From positions 2,936,501-3,000,500 of the forward strand of contig NZ_CP016809.1 in assembly GCF_002741055.1 (NCBI RefSeq): a stretch of DNA of 64,000 nucleotides, read 5' to 3'. A program made the translations under genes and the position numbers. The notes under the pieces are model-generated. The model was not told the DNA's origin. It did not search any database and saw nothing but the letters and a program-made list of their open reading frames with translations. Positions 8,379-17,663 of the stretch are shown piece by piece. The DNA is from Paenibacillus ihbetae (lineage in GTDB: Bacteria; Bacillota; Bacilli; Paenibacillales; Paenibacillaceae). Every line of letters starts with the position of its first letter. Position 1 is the stretch's first letter.

Positions 8379-9341
8379 ATGTTAGCAGCAATTACGGCAC
8401 TAGTGCTTTTTATAATCGTGATGGTCGCAGTCAGCTTTTATTTTTATCACGTCGCCATTGCCCGCGCAGATAAGGAATTTCTAGCAGAGAATCCGGACCT
8501 GGCAGCCAATGCGGATGTCGAGAACCCTTTTGCGGACAGCAAAGACTGGTGGAGCGCGCAAAGCTTCGAGAATTGGAGTCTTATCGCGGACGATGGCCTG
8601 AAGCTTCATGCCTATTATTTGCCGGCGAAAAAGGCCACAAACCAAACGGTTCTCCTTGCGCACGGCTATGCCGGACGCTCCGAGCAAATGAGCAGCTTCG
8701 CTCAAATGTACTATGAGGATTTAGGCTTTAATGTCCTTCTGCCTGATGCCCGGGGCCACGGCTTGAGCGAAGGCGACTATATCGGTTTCGGATGGCCGGA
8801 GCGCAAGGATGTGGTGAAGTGGATTCAGAGGATCGTTGAACGTACGGGAGAAGAAGCACAGATTGTCCTGCACGGCGTATCCATGGGCGCTGCAACCGTC
8901 ATGATGACCAGCGGCGAGGAGCTGCCTTCCCAGGTGAAGGCCATCGTAGCGGATTGCGGGTACACCTCCGTGGCGGATGAGCTGACATATCAGCTGAAGC
9001 GCATGTATAAGCTCCCCTCGTTCCCGATCCTTCAATCCACAAGCTGCCTAACGAAGCTGCGTGCAGGCTATTCGTTCCAGGAAGCCTCCGCTCTGAAACA
9101 GGTGAAGAAATCCAAAACCCCCATTCTGTTCATCCACGGCGGCGGCGACTTATTCGTCCCGACGGAAATGGTTTACAGGCTGTACGAGAACGGGCCTGCG
9201 GAAAAACGACTGTTTGTCGTTCCCGGTGCCGGCCACGGCCTGGCCCGTCAGTTCGATCCCGAAGGCTATGACCGGGAAGTGACGGAGTTTATCGGTACGT
9301 ATGTCCGTGAGGAGAATAAAAGAGCGGCCATGGTTCGCTAA
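8379..9341 (+). CDS. Membrane-anchored alpha/beta hydrolase (YqkD-like, S33-type fold)
   Basis: A 320-residue protein with one N-terminal transmembrane helix (residues about 2-25) and an external or membrane-proximal alpha/beta-hydrolase domain. The oxyanion region is AHGYAGR, the nucleophile elbow is HGVSMGA, the acid is probably in GGGDLFVP, and the catalytic histidine is in GAGHGLA. This resembles Bacillus YqkD and other uncharacterised hydrolases; the substrate is unknown. I chose ATG 8379 because AAAGGA lies eight bases upstream; a longer frame opens at 8253 with a poorly placed ribosome site. It follows the adhesin terminator and is probably a separate transcription unit. Confidence 0.8.
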   Translation: MLAAITALVLFIIVMVAVSFYFYHVAIARADKEFLAENPDLAANADVENPFADSKDWWSAQSFENWSLIADDGLKLHAYYLPAKKATNQTVLLAHGYAGRSEQMSSFAQMYYEDLGFNVLLPDARGHGLSEGDYIGFGWPERKDVVKWIQRIVERTGEEAQIVLHGVSMGAATVMMTSGEELPSQVKAIVADCGYTSVADELTYQLKRMYKLPSFPILQSTSCLTKLRAGYSFQEASALKQVKKSKTPILFIHGGGDLFVPTEMVYRLYENGPAEKRLFVVPGAGHGLARQFDPEGYDREVTEFIGTYVREENKRAAMVR

Positions 9342-9364
9342 AAATCCTAGTCTAACCAAGCAGC

Positions 9365-9394
9365 AAGAAGCCGCGCCTCAAGGCGCGGCTTCTT
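9365..9394. terminator. Bidirectional terminator between convergent genes
   Basis: Fourteen perfect pairs (AAGAAGCCGCGCCT with its complement, two-base CA gap so a few pairs open as loop) lie between the hydrolase stop and the phnX stop. Confidence 0.8.
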
Positions 9395-9405
9395 CTCGTA
9401 TCAAG

Positions 9406-10227
9406 CTATTCGAGATAATAACCCGGTCTTTTCCCATCGCTCAGCAAACCGTCGATCCGCTCGATTAATGCGGGGAGCTCGCGCATCGTATCGATCGTAA
9501 AATCCGCCCCGTGCCGAATAAACGTCTGCCGGGTCCTCGAGATGGCTTCCGCCCGCTCCGATTCGGACAAGGATGCGAATTCCTCAGGGGATAGCCCCAT
9601 TTCCGAGCTGCCCACAGCAACGCCTACCGACCACACCCCCGCATTGACGCCTTCTTTGATATCAGACGCGGTATCCCCGACCTTCACGACCTTCCAGGCC
9701 GTCGACAGCTTCAGATGCTCCATGTTCCGGTAGATCATATACGGATAGGGGCGTCCACATGAATGCGTATCATCCGGCGTGAAGAACACATCGGGGCGAT
9801 ACCCCTTGCGCCCGGCATTCGATACGACCACCTCCATCATCCCGGCCGTATAGCCGGTTGTAGAGCCAATCTTCAGCCCCCGGCCGCGAAGCTCTTCCAC
9901 CGTCTCGATCACTCCAGGAATGGGGTCGGTGTACGTGGACAAGGATGCCATGAGGGCAGGCTCGAATTCGCGGTACAGCCGCTCCACGTCGTCTTCATTG
10001 AAGGCTCTTCCGTACTTCACCTCCCACAATCCCGTCACACGCGGCATCGACAGCAATGCGCGGATGTGATCGATCTTCAGCATGCCCATCGGCGCTCTGG
10101 CTTCCTCCATCGTTACATCGATGCCGGCATTCCGGAATATATCCACGAACACATTCACCGGCGCGAAGCAGCCGAAGTCCACAGCCGTCCCGGCCCAGTC
10201 GAGAATTACGCCTTCGATCTTGTTCAT
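9406..10227 (-). CDS. phnX: Phosphonoacetaldehyde hydrolase (phosphonatase)
   Basis: This 273-residue HAD-family enzyme hydrolyses phosphonoacetaldehyde to acetaldehyde and phosphate, the second step of 2-aminoethylphosphonate (AEP) breakdown. The nucleophile motif is ILDWAGTAVDFG with D10, and K51 in MGMLKIDHIRA is the Schiff-base lysine typical of phosphonatase. The HAD motifs STTGYT and KVGDTASDIKEG follow. ATG 10227 overlaps the phnW stop as ATGA, implying translational coupling; a longer frame to 10266 lies inside phnW. It is the last gene of the AEP operon. Function is secure from motifs and context. Confidence 0.95.
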   Translation of the reverse strand: MNKIEGVILDWAGTAVDFGCFAPVNVFVDIFRNAGIDVTMEEARAPMGMLKIDHIRALLSMPRVTGLWEVKYGRAFNEDDVERLYREFEPALMASLSTYTDPIPGVIETVEELRGRGLKIGSTTGYTAGMMEVVVSNAGRKGYRPDVFFTPDDTHSCGRPYPYMIYRNMEHLKLSTAWKVVKVGDTASDIKEGVNAGVWSVGVAVGSSEMGLSPEEFASLSESERAEAISRTRQTFIRHGADFTIDTMRELPALIERIDGLLSDGKRPGYYLE

Positions 10228-11318
10228 TGTGCCATCACTCCCATATATTCTTCGATAATTTCGCATAACCGCTCGATATCCTGCTCATAGATCTCTCCGA
10301 TGTTCCCGATGCGGAACGTATCCACCTCCGTCAGCTTGCCCGGGTAGATGACATAGCCCCTGTCCTTGATGTACGCGTAGAATTGCTCAAAGCTGAACCG
10401 GTCGCTTGGAAATACAAATGTAGTAATAACCGGAGATTGAACAGGCTCGGCGATATAGGCGCGGATTCCGATTCTCGCCAGACGCTCCCGCAGCAGCCGA
10501 TTATTGTTCCGGTAGCGCTCGAATCTTGCAGATACTCCGCCTTCTTCCATGAGCTCATCCAGCGCCTTGGAAAAAGCGGCTACGACATGGGTCGGCGACG
10601 TATAACGCCATTTACCGTCCTTGTCCATTCCCCTCCACTGATCATACAGATCCAGGGACAAGCTGCGCGCGACGCCTTGGCAAGCCGCCAGCCGCTCGAG
10701 GTTGGCAATGACAAACCCGAAGCCCGGAACGCCCTGGATGCACTTGTTCGCACTGCTGATCAAATAGTCGATGCCAAGCCCCGCCACGTCGATCTCGATG
10801 CCGCCAAAGCTGCTCATCGCATCGATGATCAGGGTTTTTCCATATTCCCGGGACAGCCCCGAGATCATGTCCAGCGGATTAAGAATCCCGGTTGTCGTCT
10901 CGCAATGCACCATCGCGATATGGGTGATGCGCTGATCCTCATTCAGGATGGAGCGAAGCTCCTCCTCTTTCGGGTGCTCATCATAACCGGTTCTGTATGC
11001 AGCGTAATGGAGTCCAATGTACTCGGCCATTTGGATGATCCGTTCACCGTAAGCGCCGTTGGACACGATCAGCACTTTATCCTTGTCGGAAATGGCGGAG
11101 GTCATGACCGATTCGACCGCAAACGTGCCGCTGCCCTGCATCAGCACGGCCGTATATTGGGTGGCTTCGGCTCCGGCCAGGTCCAGAAGCTGAGATCTGA
11201 TTTTTTGCGTAATCGATTTATACTCATCATCCCATGTGCAGCGATCGAAGAGCATCTCCTCTTTTACGGTTCGAGTCGTGGTCAGCGGTCCCGGTGTCAA
11301 TAGCTTATAGCTGTTCAT
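10224..11318 (-). CDS. phnW: 2-aminoethylphosphonate:pyruvate transaminase
   Basis: A 364-residue class V PLP aminotransferase converting AEP plus pyruvate to phosphonoacetaldehyde plus alanine. The N-terminus NSYKLLTPGPLTTTRTVKE is typical of PhnW. The PLP lysine is K192 in SSANKCIQGVPGFGF, preceded by IIDAMSSFGGIE. AGGAGTGATGGG lies upstream of ATG 11318. It overlaps phnX by four bases and follows the binding-protein gene by about 30 bases, so transport and degradation are co-transcribed. Full length for the family. Confidence 0.95.
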   Translation of the reverse strand: MNSYKLLTPGPLTTTRTVKEEMLFDRCTWDDEYKSITQKIRSQLLDLAGAEATQYTAVLMQGSGTFAVESVMTSAISDKDKVLIVSNGAYGERIIQMAEYIGLHYAAYRTGYDEHPKEEELRSILNEDQRITHIAMVHCETTTGILNPLDMISGLSREYGKTLIIDAMSSFGGIEIDVAGLGIDYLISSANKCIQGVPGFGFVIANLERLAACQGVARSLSLDLYDQWRGMDKDGKWRYTSPTHVVAAFSKALDELMEEGGVSARFERYRNNNRLLRERLARIGIRAYIAEPVQSPVITTFVFPSDRFSFEQFYAYIKDRGYVIYPGKLTEVDTFRIGNIGEIYEQDIERLCEIIEEYMGVMAQ

Positions 11319-11351
11319 GATTTCCCATCACTCCTATGAAGTAAAGTTCCA

Positions 11352-12344
11352 TTATTTCGATCCGTTAAAAAATTGCTGATGCTCCTTCAGCAGCTCGACG
11401 GTCAGCGGCTTCTCAAAAGTCAGCGCATGCGCCGGCTTGTTCGCCTCGTCGACCGTTTCGCCCTTATAGATCGCAACCGGATAGTTCACGATCAAATCTT
11501 TTCGCGCATCCTTGATGATGGTCTCCGCCATTTTCATCGCAAGGTCCGTATTTCCGTTCTCCTTATTCACCACGGCAATCGATTCCGTCAGCGAGAAGTT
11601 GCCTTCCATCGGATCGATATAATCAATCGGAGCACCGGATGCCTTGGCCGCTACCGCCTGATGGCGAAGGCCGAAGCCTGCTGCCGCTTCCCCCGCCTGA
11701 ACCTTCTTGATCGGCCCGGAGCCGGAGCTCTCCAGATGCGGACCGACATTGGCGATCAGATCACGGAGCACCCGCTGCCCCGCTTCTTGTCCATACTGGC
11801 TGATAATCGCTTGAACGAGCAGCCAACCGGTGGAGGAATCCATAATGTTCGGAATCGATACCAGTCCGTTATATTCCGGTTTGGTCAGTTCCGTAATGGA
11901 AGTCGGCATGGGCAGTCCCTTCTCCTTCAGCACCTCGGTGTTCACGAAGATCGCTCCGGTGTTGGCGAGAATCGGCGTGTAGTATGCGGGATATGTGTCG
12001 ATGGCGCCTGTTTCGAAGGCAAGGTCTTTGAACATCGAATGCTTTGTCTGCGAGCTTTCAATAAAATACGAGCTCATGGTGACCAGGTCGGCCTCGATAT
12101 CGCTTCCTTCCGCCATCAGCTTGCCCCCAAGCTCCGATGTCCCCATCGATTGCATGATATACTGCCCGTCGTATCCGGCGTTTTTGAGAGAGGCTTCCAT
12201 CGCCGCAACAGCTTCTTCATCCCCGTTGGTGTAAATTACAACCTTCTTCGCTTCCCCGGACGTGCCGCTGCCGCAGCCGGCCAGCGCAAACACCATGCTG
12301 ATTGCAGACAATGACAGCAGCATTCCCTTAAGCGTCTTCATCAT
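11352..12344 (-). CDS. Phosphonate (AEP-type) ABC transporter substrate-binding lipoprotein
   Basis: A 330-residue lipoprotein with a signal peptide and lipobox LAGC at about residue 23, then a periplasmic-binding-protein type II fold (VVIYTNGDEEAVAAMEASL; NTGAIFVNTEVL; SSTGWLLVQAI; GFGLRHQAVAAK). It resembles iron(III)/AEP binding proteins of the PhnS type. Between the permease and phnW it should capture 2-aminoethylphosphonate outside the membrane. I placed the start at ATG 12344, with GGAG about seven bases upstream; a GTG at 12356 is also in frame. Confidence 0.85.
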   Translation of the reverse strand: MMKTLKGMLLSLSAISMVFALAGCGSGTSGEAKKVVIYTNGDEEAVAAMEASLKNAGYDGQYIMQSMGTSELGGKLMAEGSDIEADLVTMSSYFIESSQTKHSMFKDLAFETGAIDTYPAYYTPILANTGAIFVNTEVLKEKGLPMPTSITELTKPEYNGLVSIPNIMDSSTGWLLVQAIISQYGQEAGQRVLRDLIANVGPHLESSGSGPIKKVQAGEAAAGFGLRHQAVAAKASGAPIDYIDPMEGNFSLTESIAVVNKENGNTDLAMKMAETIIKDARKDLIVNYPVAIYKGETVDEANKPAHALTFEKPLTVELLKEHQQFFNGSK

Positions 12345-12485
12345 GATTAACTCCACTCCTTGTATTTTTTTATATTTGAAATTTCATGGAAAGCTGAGAG
12401 ATTTCACGCGATTGCTCATGTCAAAATGGTGATGCGAGCACAGAGCTTTCGTCTGCCAACGGCCGGTATACCCAGCGGAGAGGAC

Positions 12486-12594
12486 GGAATCGTATTGGAG
12501 AAGCGAATGCGCTCGCCTTTGTCTTCGGATTTCTACCGAACTCTCTCTTCCATCCGAGAAATCCGGACAACAGCGATCGGAAATACGATCCGGC
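12486..12594. repeat. Large imperfect inverted repeat in the AEP operon
   Basis: The 276-base gap between the permease and the binding protein contains nested inverted repeats: GGAATCGTATT (from about 12486) with AAATACGATCC (to about 12590), and GGATTTCT (12527-12534) with AGAAATCC (12557-12564). It has no T-run, so it looks less like a terminator than like an mRNA-stability structure or an intergenic repeat. I see no gene in the gap. Confidence 0.5.
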
Positions 12595-12620
12595 AGCGAA
12601 GCGGACTTAAAATCGGTAAG

Positions 12621-14237
12621 TCAGCGCTGCGCCGTTCTCCTCTGCAATGCATCGCACACCAGCTTAATGATCAAATTCGTAAAGAAGATCAGCATCGACA
12701 GTACGAAAATTTCGTTGAATTTGGCAAAATGCTGCAGCTCTTTGATTTTGCTGGCGACGAGCGACGTTTGAGCGGAGACGAGAAAAATAATCCCGCTTAC
12801 GGTCACCATGGCGTTGATGAAGAAGTAACTAAGCATCTCGATGACCGTCGACACAGAATTCGGCACAATGACCCGCCACACCGTCTTGATCCAGCTGTCT
12901 CCGAGCAGCTCGGCGGTTGTCTCCCAAGCCGGGTTCATTTTCGACAGGGAGTTCTTGGCCATCAGGTATGGCGTCGTGAAGAAATGAACGATGTTGCACA
13001 GGACGATAATCGTGAACGTCCCCTTCAACGTGCTGCCGTTAAACAGCAGCAGATAGGAGATCCCGAGCACCATGCCGGGCACCGTGTTGGTGATCATCGA
13101 GATCACATCCGTGCCGGACCGGGCTTTCAGCGAAGTGCGCGTATTCAGCAGCGCGGATAAGTAAGCCGTCAACGTTCCGAACACCGCCGTCAATAGCGCA
13201 ACCCAGAGCGAGTTGCGATAAACTCCGGTCAAATCTCCGGATTGCAGCACGTCCTTCACATGCTTGAGGGTGAACGTCAAGTCATATGGGTAGCTGCCGA
13301 GCCAAGGCACTATGAACATCACCGCAAATACGGACAGCATCCCCAGCACAATGGCCGATGAACCGACGCCGAACAAAATATCACGAGTCCGGTGCTGCGG
13401 CAGCTCGGTATCGGACAGCTTGTCATAATGAAAGTTCAACCTCTCCAGAACGCGCAGCAGCCAGATGCCGAATACCGCCGGGACCAGCATCAACACCGCG
13501 ATGACCGCGCCCTGATTGAAATCGGGGATCGATCCGAGCATGACCTGGTAGAGCTGCGTAGCCACCACCGGGTAGGTGCCGCCGACCGAGGCGGGGATGC
13601 CGAAATCGGTAAAGCTTAAGATAAAGGACAGCACGAACGCGCCGCCAAGGGCGCCGGCCAAAGGCCGCAGGATCGTATTCAGGAAGCTTCTGAGCGTGCT
13701 GTCGCCCATGAGCTTTGAGACGATGATGAATTTTTTGTCCATGTATTGAAAAGCGTTATGGATCAGCAGAAACACCGGCGGCAGCGTGTAAATGACATAG
13801 CCGATCAACAGGCCGTTAAAGCCGTATATCTCAAACCAGCTGCGCCCGGTAATCCGAGTGATCAGACCCTGATTGCCGAACGAATACATAATGGCAAACC
13901 CGTATGTGATCGTTGGCAGCAGCATCGGGACGATGATGGCGGTTTTTAGCGCACCTTTGAGCGGGCGGTAGATTTTCGTGCAATGAATGGAATACGCAAG
14001 GATGAAGCCCAGCACTGTTGTAATGGCAGCCGTCATGGCCGATACCTTCAGACTGTTCCCGATCGACGCCGCCATTTCGGGGCTCGATATCACCGAAGCA
14101 TAATGTCCGAGGGTAAAGCCCTGGTCGGATTCCAGCGAACGCACGAGCAGAATCAAGAGCGGCAAGAACAGGAACAAGGCGAATAGCAGCAGGATGACGG
14201 TAAAGATCACCCGCATTTCCGGTTTGGCGTTAGGCAT
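12621..14237 (-). CDS. Double-domain ABC permease for 2-aminoethylphosphonate (PhnU/PhnV-like)
   Basis: A 538-residue inner-membrane protein made of two fused ABC permease halves, with about six helices each and two EAA-type loops (around [12 protein letters not shown] and [12 protein letters not shown]). This fused layout is typical of the iron(III)/AEP family of importers, where one polypeptide supplies both transmembrane halves. ATG 14237 overlaps the ATPase stop by eight bases, so the two are coupled; a longer frame to 14429 runs through the ATPase gene and is spurious. It is probably the channel for the neighbouring lipoprotein. Confidence 0.85.
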   Translation of the reverse strand: MPNAKPEMRVIFTVILLLFALFLFLPLLILLVRSLESDQGFTLGHYASVISSPEMAASIGNSLKVSAMTAAITTVLGFILAYSIHCTKIYRPLKGALKTAIIVPMLLPTITYGFAIMYSFGNQGLITRITGRSWFEIYGFNGLLIGYVIYTLPPVFLLIHNAFQYMDKKFIIVSKLMGDSTLRSFLNTILRPLAGALGGAFVLSFILSFTDFGIPASVGGTYPVVATQLYQVMLGSIPDFNQGAVIAVLMLVPAVFGIWLLRVLERLNFHYDKLSDTELPQHRTRDILFGVGSSAIVLGMLSVFAVMFIVPWLGSYPYDLTFTLKHVKDVLQSGDLTGVYRNSLWVALLTAVFGTLTAYLSALLNTRTSLKARSGTDVISMITNTVPGMVLGISYLLLFNGSTLKGTFTIIVLCNIVHFFTTPYLMAKNSLSKMNPAWETTAELLGDSWIKTVWRVIVPNSVSTVIEMLSYFFINAMVTVSGIIFLVSAQTSLVASKIKELQHFAKFNEIFVLSMLIFFTNLIIKLVCDALQRRTAQR

Positions 14238-14982
14238 ACTGCTCACCGAATAGGTTGTAAATGTTTTGGCGCTTGATGTGCAGCTGCCTGATAATGAACT
14301 CCCGCACGAACTCATTCTGCGGCTGATGGACAATCTCCTGAGGCGTCCCGAACTGCGCCACCTTCCCCTGATGGATGATGAGGATTTTGTCCGACAGCGT
14401 AAGCGCCTCCTCCGGGTCATGCGTGACAATAATGGTTGTCAGCTTGAATTCCCTCGCAATCGATTTGATCCGCTGCTTGATCGACTCCTTAATGACGCCG
14501 TCCAAGGCGCTGAGCGGCTCATCCAGCAAAAGAATCCTCGGCTTGGTGACCAATGTTCTTGCGAGTGCCACCCTCTGCTTCTGCCCGCCGGACAGCTCGC
14601 CGATCCGCTTCTTCAAATGCGGCTTTAGCTCGAGAAAATCAATATACTCATGAACCTCCTGCGGGCTGGCAGCCCCCTTCTTATTGCGCAAGCCATAGAC
14701 GATGTTCTCGTAGGCATTCAGATTCGGAAACAAGGCGTAATCCTGAAAAACAATGTTGAATCCCCGCTTCTTCATCGGCACGCGGCTCAGGTCCTGATCG
14801 TGGAATAAAATCTTGCCCTGGTCGACTTTCGTCAGACCGAGGATCATATTCAGCAGCGTCGTCTTTCCGCTTCCGCTCGGACCGAGCAGGGAGACGATCT
14901 CTCCCGTGCCGATCTCCACGCTGATATCGTCCAAAACCGCTTTATTGTCGAAATGTTTGCTTACATGCTGGAGTTTCAGCAA
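14230..14982 (-). CDS. ABC transporter ATPase for 2-aminoethylphosphonate (PhnT-like)
   Basis: A 250-residue nucleotide-binding subunit. Walker A is GPSGSGKTT, the Q-loop is in VFQDYALFP, the signature is LSGGQKQR, Walker B is [12 protein letters not shown], and the H-loop is VTHDPEEA. The start is a TTG at 14982 behind AAGGGAGGTGA; the ATG at 15072 lacks a ribosome site and would add a non-family extension. It is the first gene of the AEP operon, running divergently from the DeoR-type regulator. Confidence 0.87.
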   Translation of the reverse strand: MLKLQHVSKHFDNKAVLDDISVEIGTGEIVSLLGPSGSGKTTLLNMILGLTKVDQGKILFHDQDLSRVPMKKRGFNIVFQDYALFPNLNAYENIVYGLRNKKGAASPQEVHEYIDFLELKPHLKKRIGELSGGQKQRVALARTLVTKPRILLLDEPLSALDGVIKESIKQRIKSIAREFKLTTIIVTHDPEEALTLSDKILIIHQGKVAQFGTPQEIVHQPQNEFVREFIIRQLHIKRQNIYNLFGEQYA

Positions 14983-15234
14983 ACCGGTCACCTCCCTTAA
15001 ACACACTCCCAGTATAGAAATCCTATGTAAACAGGAATCATGCCAACTGTTAAACCCACGTAAATTATGCATAAATCATTACTAAATCTTTACCATGTTA
15101 TGGTCATATTGATCCTTAATGGATGCCTAACTTATGAATAATATAGGATGCTCTATTGAATAAGCAGGGGAAAATCGGTAAACTGGACATGAAAAAACGA
15201 GGCTTCGGCTAATGCTGATGGGATGGGTGAGGGC
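14983..15234. promoter_or_regulatory. Divergent control region between the AEP operon and its DeoR-type regulator
   Basis: A 250-base AT-rich spacer serves two divergent units. On the minus strand TATACT (about 15010-15015) is a plausible -10 for the AEP operon, with a poor -35. Near 15088-15100 is a short inverted repeat ACCAT-GTT-ATGGT, and near 15066-15075 a palindrome TTATGCATAA. Either could be the regulator's site; this is inference. Confidence 0.45.
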
Positions 15235-15999
15235 ATGTTTCCGCTGGAGAGGCAACAGAAAATCATTGAACTGCTGACAATTCGAAAAGTCATGAAGATC
15301 ACGGAGTTGACCGATGAGCTGAAGATTTCTGTAGATACGCTGCGCCGGGACCTGAATATTCTGACCGACCAAGGGCGAATCGAGAAAATATACGGCGGCG
15401 TGAAGCTTGCGGAGTCCCGGTTCGGCGAATCCTCCATGGATGAGCGCATGGTCAGCCATCTGGAGGAGAAGGACCGGATCGCCCGCAAATGCAGCGAATT
15501 TGTCTTAGAAGGCGACTGCATCTATATCGACAGCGGCTCGACGACCTACCAGATCGCCAAGTACGTGAAACACCGGAAGAAGCTGACGGTCGTAACGAAT
15601 TCGCTTCCGGTTGCGATGGAGCTGATGGACAGCGACGTGGAGCTGATTATGATCGGAGGAAAAATACGGCGGGAGGAGCAGTCGGTCGTTGCGTATGAGT
15701 ATATCTTTAATTTTCACGAGCTGAATGTGCAGAAAGCCTTCATATGCTGCAGCGGTATTACGATCGAGCGGGGCATCTCCGATTACAATCTGGAGGAAGC
15801 CATTACCCGCAAAAAGATGATCGAGCTGTCCAAGGACGTCTACGTGATGGCCGACAGCACCAAATTCGGCAAGGACGTGACCGTGTCGATTGCTTCGCTC
15901 GACAAAATCGATTGTATCGTGACCGATTCCAACGTGAATCGAAGCTTTATTCCGAAATTCAAGAAGACGGGTACCGAGCTTGTTATTGCAGAAATGTAG
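15235..15999 (+). CDS. DeoR-family transcriptional regulator of the AEP operon
   Basis: A 254-residue regulator with an N-terminal DeoR helix-turn-helix (ERQQKIIELL; SVDTLRRDLNILTDQG) and a C-terminal sugar-phosphate-isomerase-like sensor (IDSGSTTYQIAKYV; VVTNSLPVA; MADSTKFGK; IVTDS). DeoR proteins usually respond to phosphorylated metabolites. Being divergent from the AEP genes it probably represses them and senses a pathway intermediate. ATG 15235 is preferred because GGTGAGG precedes it; ATG 15223 is also in frame. Confidence 0.87.
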   Translation: MFPLERQQKIIELLTIRKVMKITELTDELKISVDTLRRDLNILTDQGRIEKIYGGVKLAESRFGESSMDERMVSHLEEKDRIARKCSEFVLEGDCIYIDSGSTTYQIAKYVKHRKKLTVVTNSLPVAMELMDSDVELIMIGGKIRREEQSVVAYEYIFNFHELNVQKAFICCSGITIERGISDYNLEEAITRKKMIELSKDVYVMADSTKFGKDVTVSIASLDKIDCIVTDSNVNRSFIPKFKKTGTELVIAEM

Positions 16000-16011
16000 A
16001 AACATAACAGT

Positions 16012-16066
16012 AGGACATTTCACTCCGGGAACGTAAGGGTTCCAATCCGGAGGAAATGTCCTTTTT
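16012..16066 (+). terminator. Terminator after the DeoR-type regulator
   Basis: AGGACATTTC pairs with GAAATGTCCT, with a second inner stem CTCCGG/CCGG and GAAC/GTTC, followed by TTTTT at 16062-16066. Confidence 0.88.
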
Positions 16067-16235
16067 GGGTATGCCATGGTCAGGAAACAGAGGCGGCGTT
16101 TTGAACAAATGAATGAATGATCGATCCATCGTACTGTAGTTGTACTACCAAATGGAAGTCAATATAATGGTAAGAAGATCAGGATGTTTTTTCTAATGAA
16201 TACAACACTATGCAGATAGGGGAGGAAATCGGGTT

Positions 16236-17297
16236 ATGAACGTTGGATCAGCTCGGGCGGCCGCGGCCGATTGGGTGCTGCAGCATGCCGGCAGCGAGCC
16301 CGGATTTATGGGTGCCTACTTCAGCGGCTCCACCGTAGGAAAGCCGGACGACGCCGAGATCGCGCCATCCTCCGATATCGACGTTATGGTCGTTACCGAT
16401 CGCGCAGAGCCTCCGATGAAGCCTGGAAAGTTTCGTTACCAGGACGCCTTGATTGAGGTCACTTATTTGTCGTGGCAGGACCTTGCTTCGCCCGAGCGGG
16501 TGCTATCCTCTCATCATTTGGCCGGCAGCTTTCGCGTGGACACATTGATTGCAGATCCATCCGGACAGCTTCGCAAGCTGCAGGCAACCGTTGCCCGTCA
16601 ATTCGCTGACCGGGCCTGGGTCATGCGCCGCTGCGAAGGCGTCCGGGAGCGCATCATAACAGGGCTTCGCTCCATTCCGAAGGACGCACCCTGGCATCAG
16701 CAGGTAACCTCCTGGCTGTTTCCCACCGGGATTACGACGCATTTGCTGCTGGTCGCCGACCTTCGTAATCCAACTGTTCGGCTTAGATATTTGGCAGCCC
16801 GCGATGTGCTGAGAGCATATGGTTATGACGGGGTGTACAGCGAGCTGCTGGAGCTGCTGGGCTGTCAGCTGATGACTCAGAATCAAGCTTTGGGGCATCT
16901 TGAAGGCCTTGCCCGCACCTTTGATGCAGCCAGCGCTGTTGCCAAGACGCCTTTCTTCTTCAGCAGCGACATTACGCCGGAGGCCAGGCCGATTGCCATC
17001 GACGGCAGCCGGGAGCTGATCGCCCAGGGGAACCACCGGGAGGCCGTCTTCTGGATGGTCGCCACATACGCCCGCTGCCATGCCATCCTGGCTGCCGACG
17101 CATCACCGGCGCTTCAGCAGGAATACCGGCCGGCCTTTGATTCGCTCCTCGCCGACCTCGGCATCACCGGCAGGGATGACCTGTTCAGCCGAGCGGATCA
17201 AGCCTTGAAATACTTGCCGAAGCTGTGGAGGGTTACGGAAGATATCCTTGCTGCTAACCCGAATGTGAAAGATGGGGAGAGCCCTGCTCCGGCTTAA
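16236..17297 (+). CDS. Nucleotidyltransferase-domain protein of unknown substrate
   Basis: A 353-residue protein with a polymerase-beta-type nucleotidyltransferase core: GAYFSGSTVG (residues about 26-35) followed by SSDIDVMVV (45-53) supplies the G-S and D-x-D metal motif, and LIEVTYLSW may give the third acidic residue. The remaining 250 residues are helical and resemble no domain I can name. It could be an antibiotic- or small-molecule-adenylylating enzyme. AGGGGAGGAAATC precedes ATG 16236. A small membrane gene follows 26 bases later and may be co-transcribed. Confidence 0.8.
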   Translation: MNVGSARAAAADWVLQHAGSEPGFMGAYFSGSTVGKPDDAEIAPSSDIDVMVVTDRAEPPMKPGKFRYQDALIEVTYLSWQDLASPERVLSSHHLAGSFRVDTLIADPSGQLRKLQATVARQFADRAWVMRRCEGVRERIITGLRSIPKDAPWHQQVTSWLFPTGITTHLLLVADLRNPTVRLRYLAARDVLRAYGYDGVYSELLELLGCQLMTQNQALGHLEGLARTFDAASAVAKTPFFFSSDITPEARPIAIDGSRELIAQGNHREAVFWMVATYARCHAILAADASPALQQEYRPAFDSLLADLGITGRDDLFSRADQALKYLPKLWRVTEDILAANPNVKDGESPAPA

Positions 17298-17323
17298 CGT
17301 CATATCTAACAGGGGGAAGTAGG

Positions 17324-17663
17324 TTGATCACTTTAATCGGCGCCGCGATTCCCTCGCTGATCGTGTCGTTGGTGGCCGTATACGCGCTGACGGTCGTCTT
17401 CAGACGAAAATCGCTGCATCTGTTATTGCTCGGCATCCAGAGCACATTGTTCGGGATCGGACTATTCCTGCTGTACCATATCAGCGCAAATGGGGGCCGA
17501 CAGCATTGTGCTGCTCGGAGCGTTTCTCATGATCTTCGGCTTCGTTCTTAGCATCGCGGCCGTTATTCGACGGGACATAAAAATAAAAAATAAGGAGAAT
17601 TGCAGCCGAAACGGTTGCGTTTCTCCTTTTTGCCATGCTCCATCTCACGGGATCGGCACATAG
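17324..17663 (+). pseudogene. Small membrane protein gene with a frameshift in a G-run
   Basis: A TTG start at 17324 behind GGGGGAAG opens a frame with two hydrophobic helices (IPSLIVSLVAVYALTVVF and a second ending GLFLLYHISAN). The frame then becomes polar and ends at 17551. In the +1 frame from 17490 a third helix appears (SIVLLGAFLMIFGFVLSIAA, then RRDIKIK). Removing one G from the five-G run at 17492-17496 joins them into one three-helix protein of about 110 residues. This is a real single-base lesion, a phase-variable run or a sequencing error. The restored reading runs through the terminator below, so the true stop may differ. No function is recognised. Confidence 0.65.
17593..17631 (+). 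terminator. Terminator after the nucleotidyltransferase/membrane-protein pair
   Basis: AGGAGAA pairs with TTCTCCT around an inner GCA-CCG/CGG-TGC stem, then TTTTT. It is partly symmetric and lies just before the convergent GNAT gene. Confidence 0.82.
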
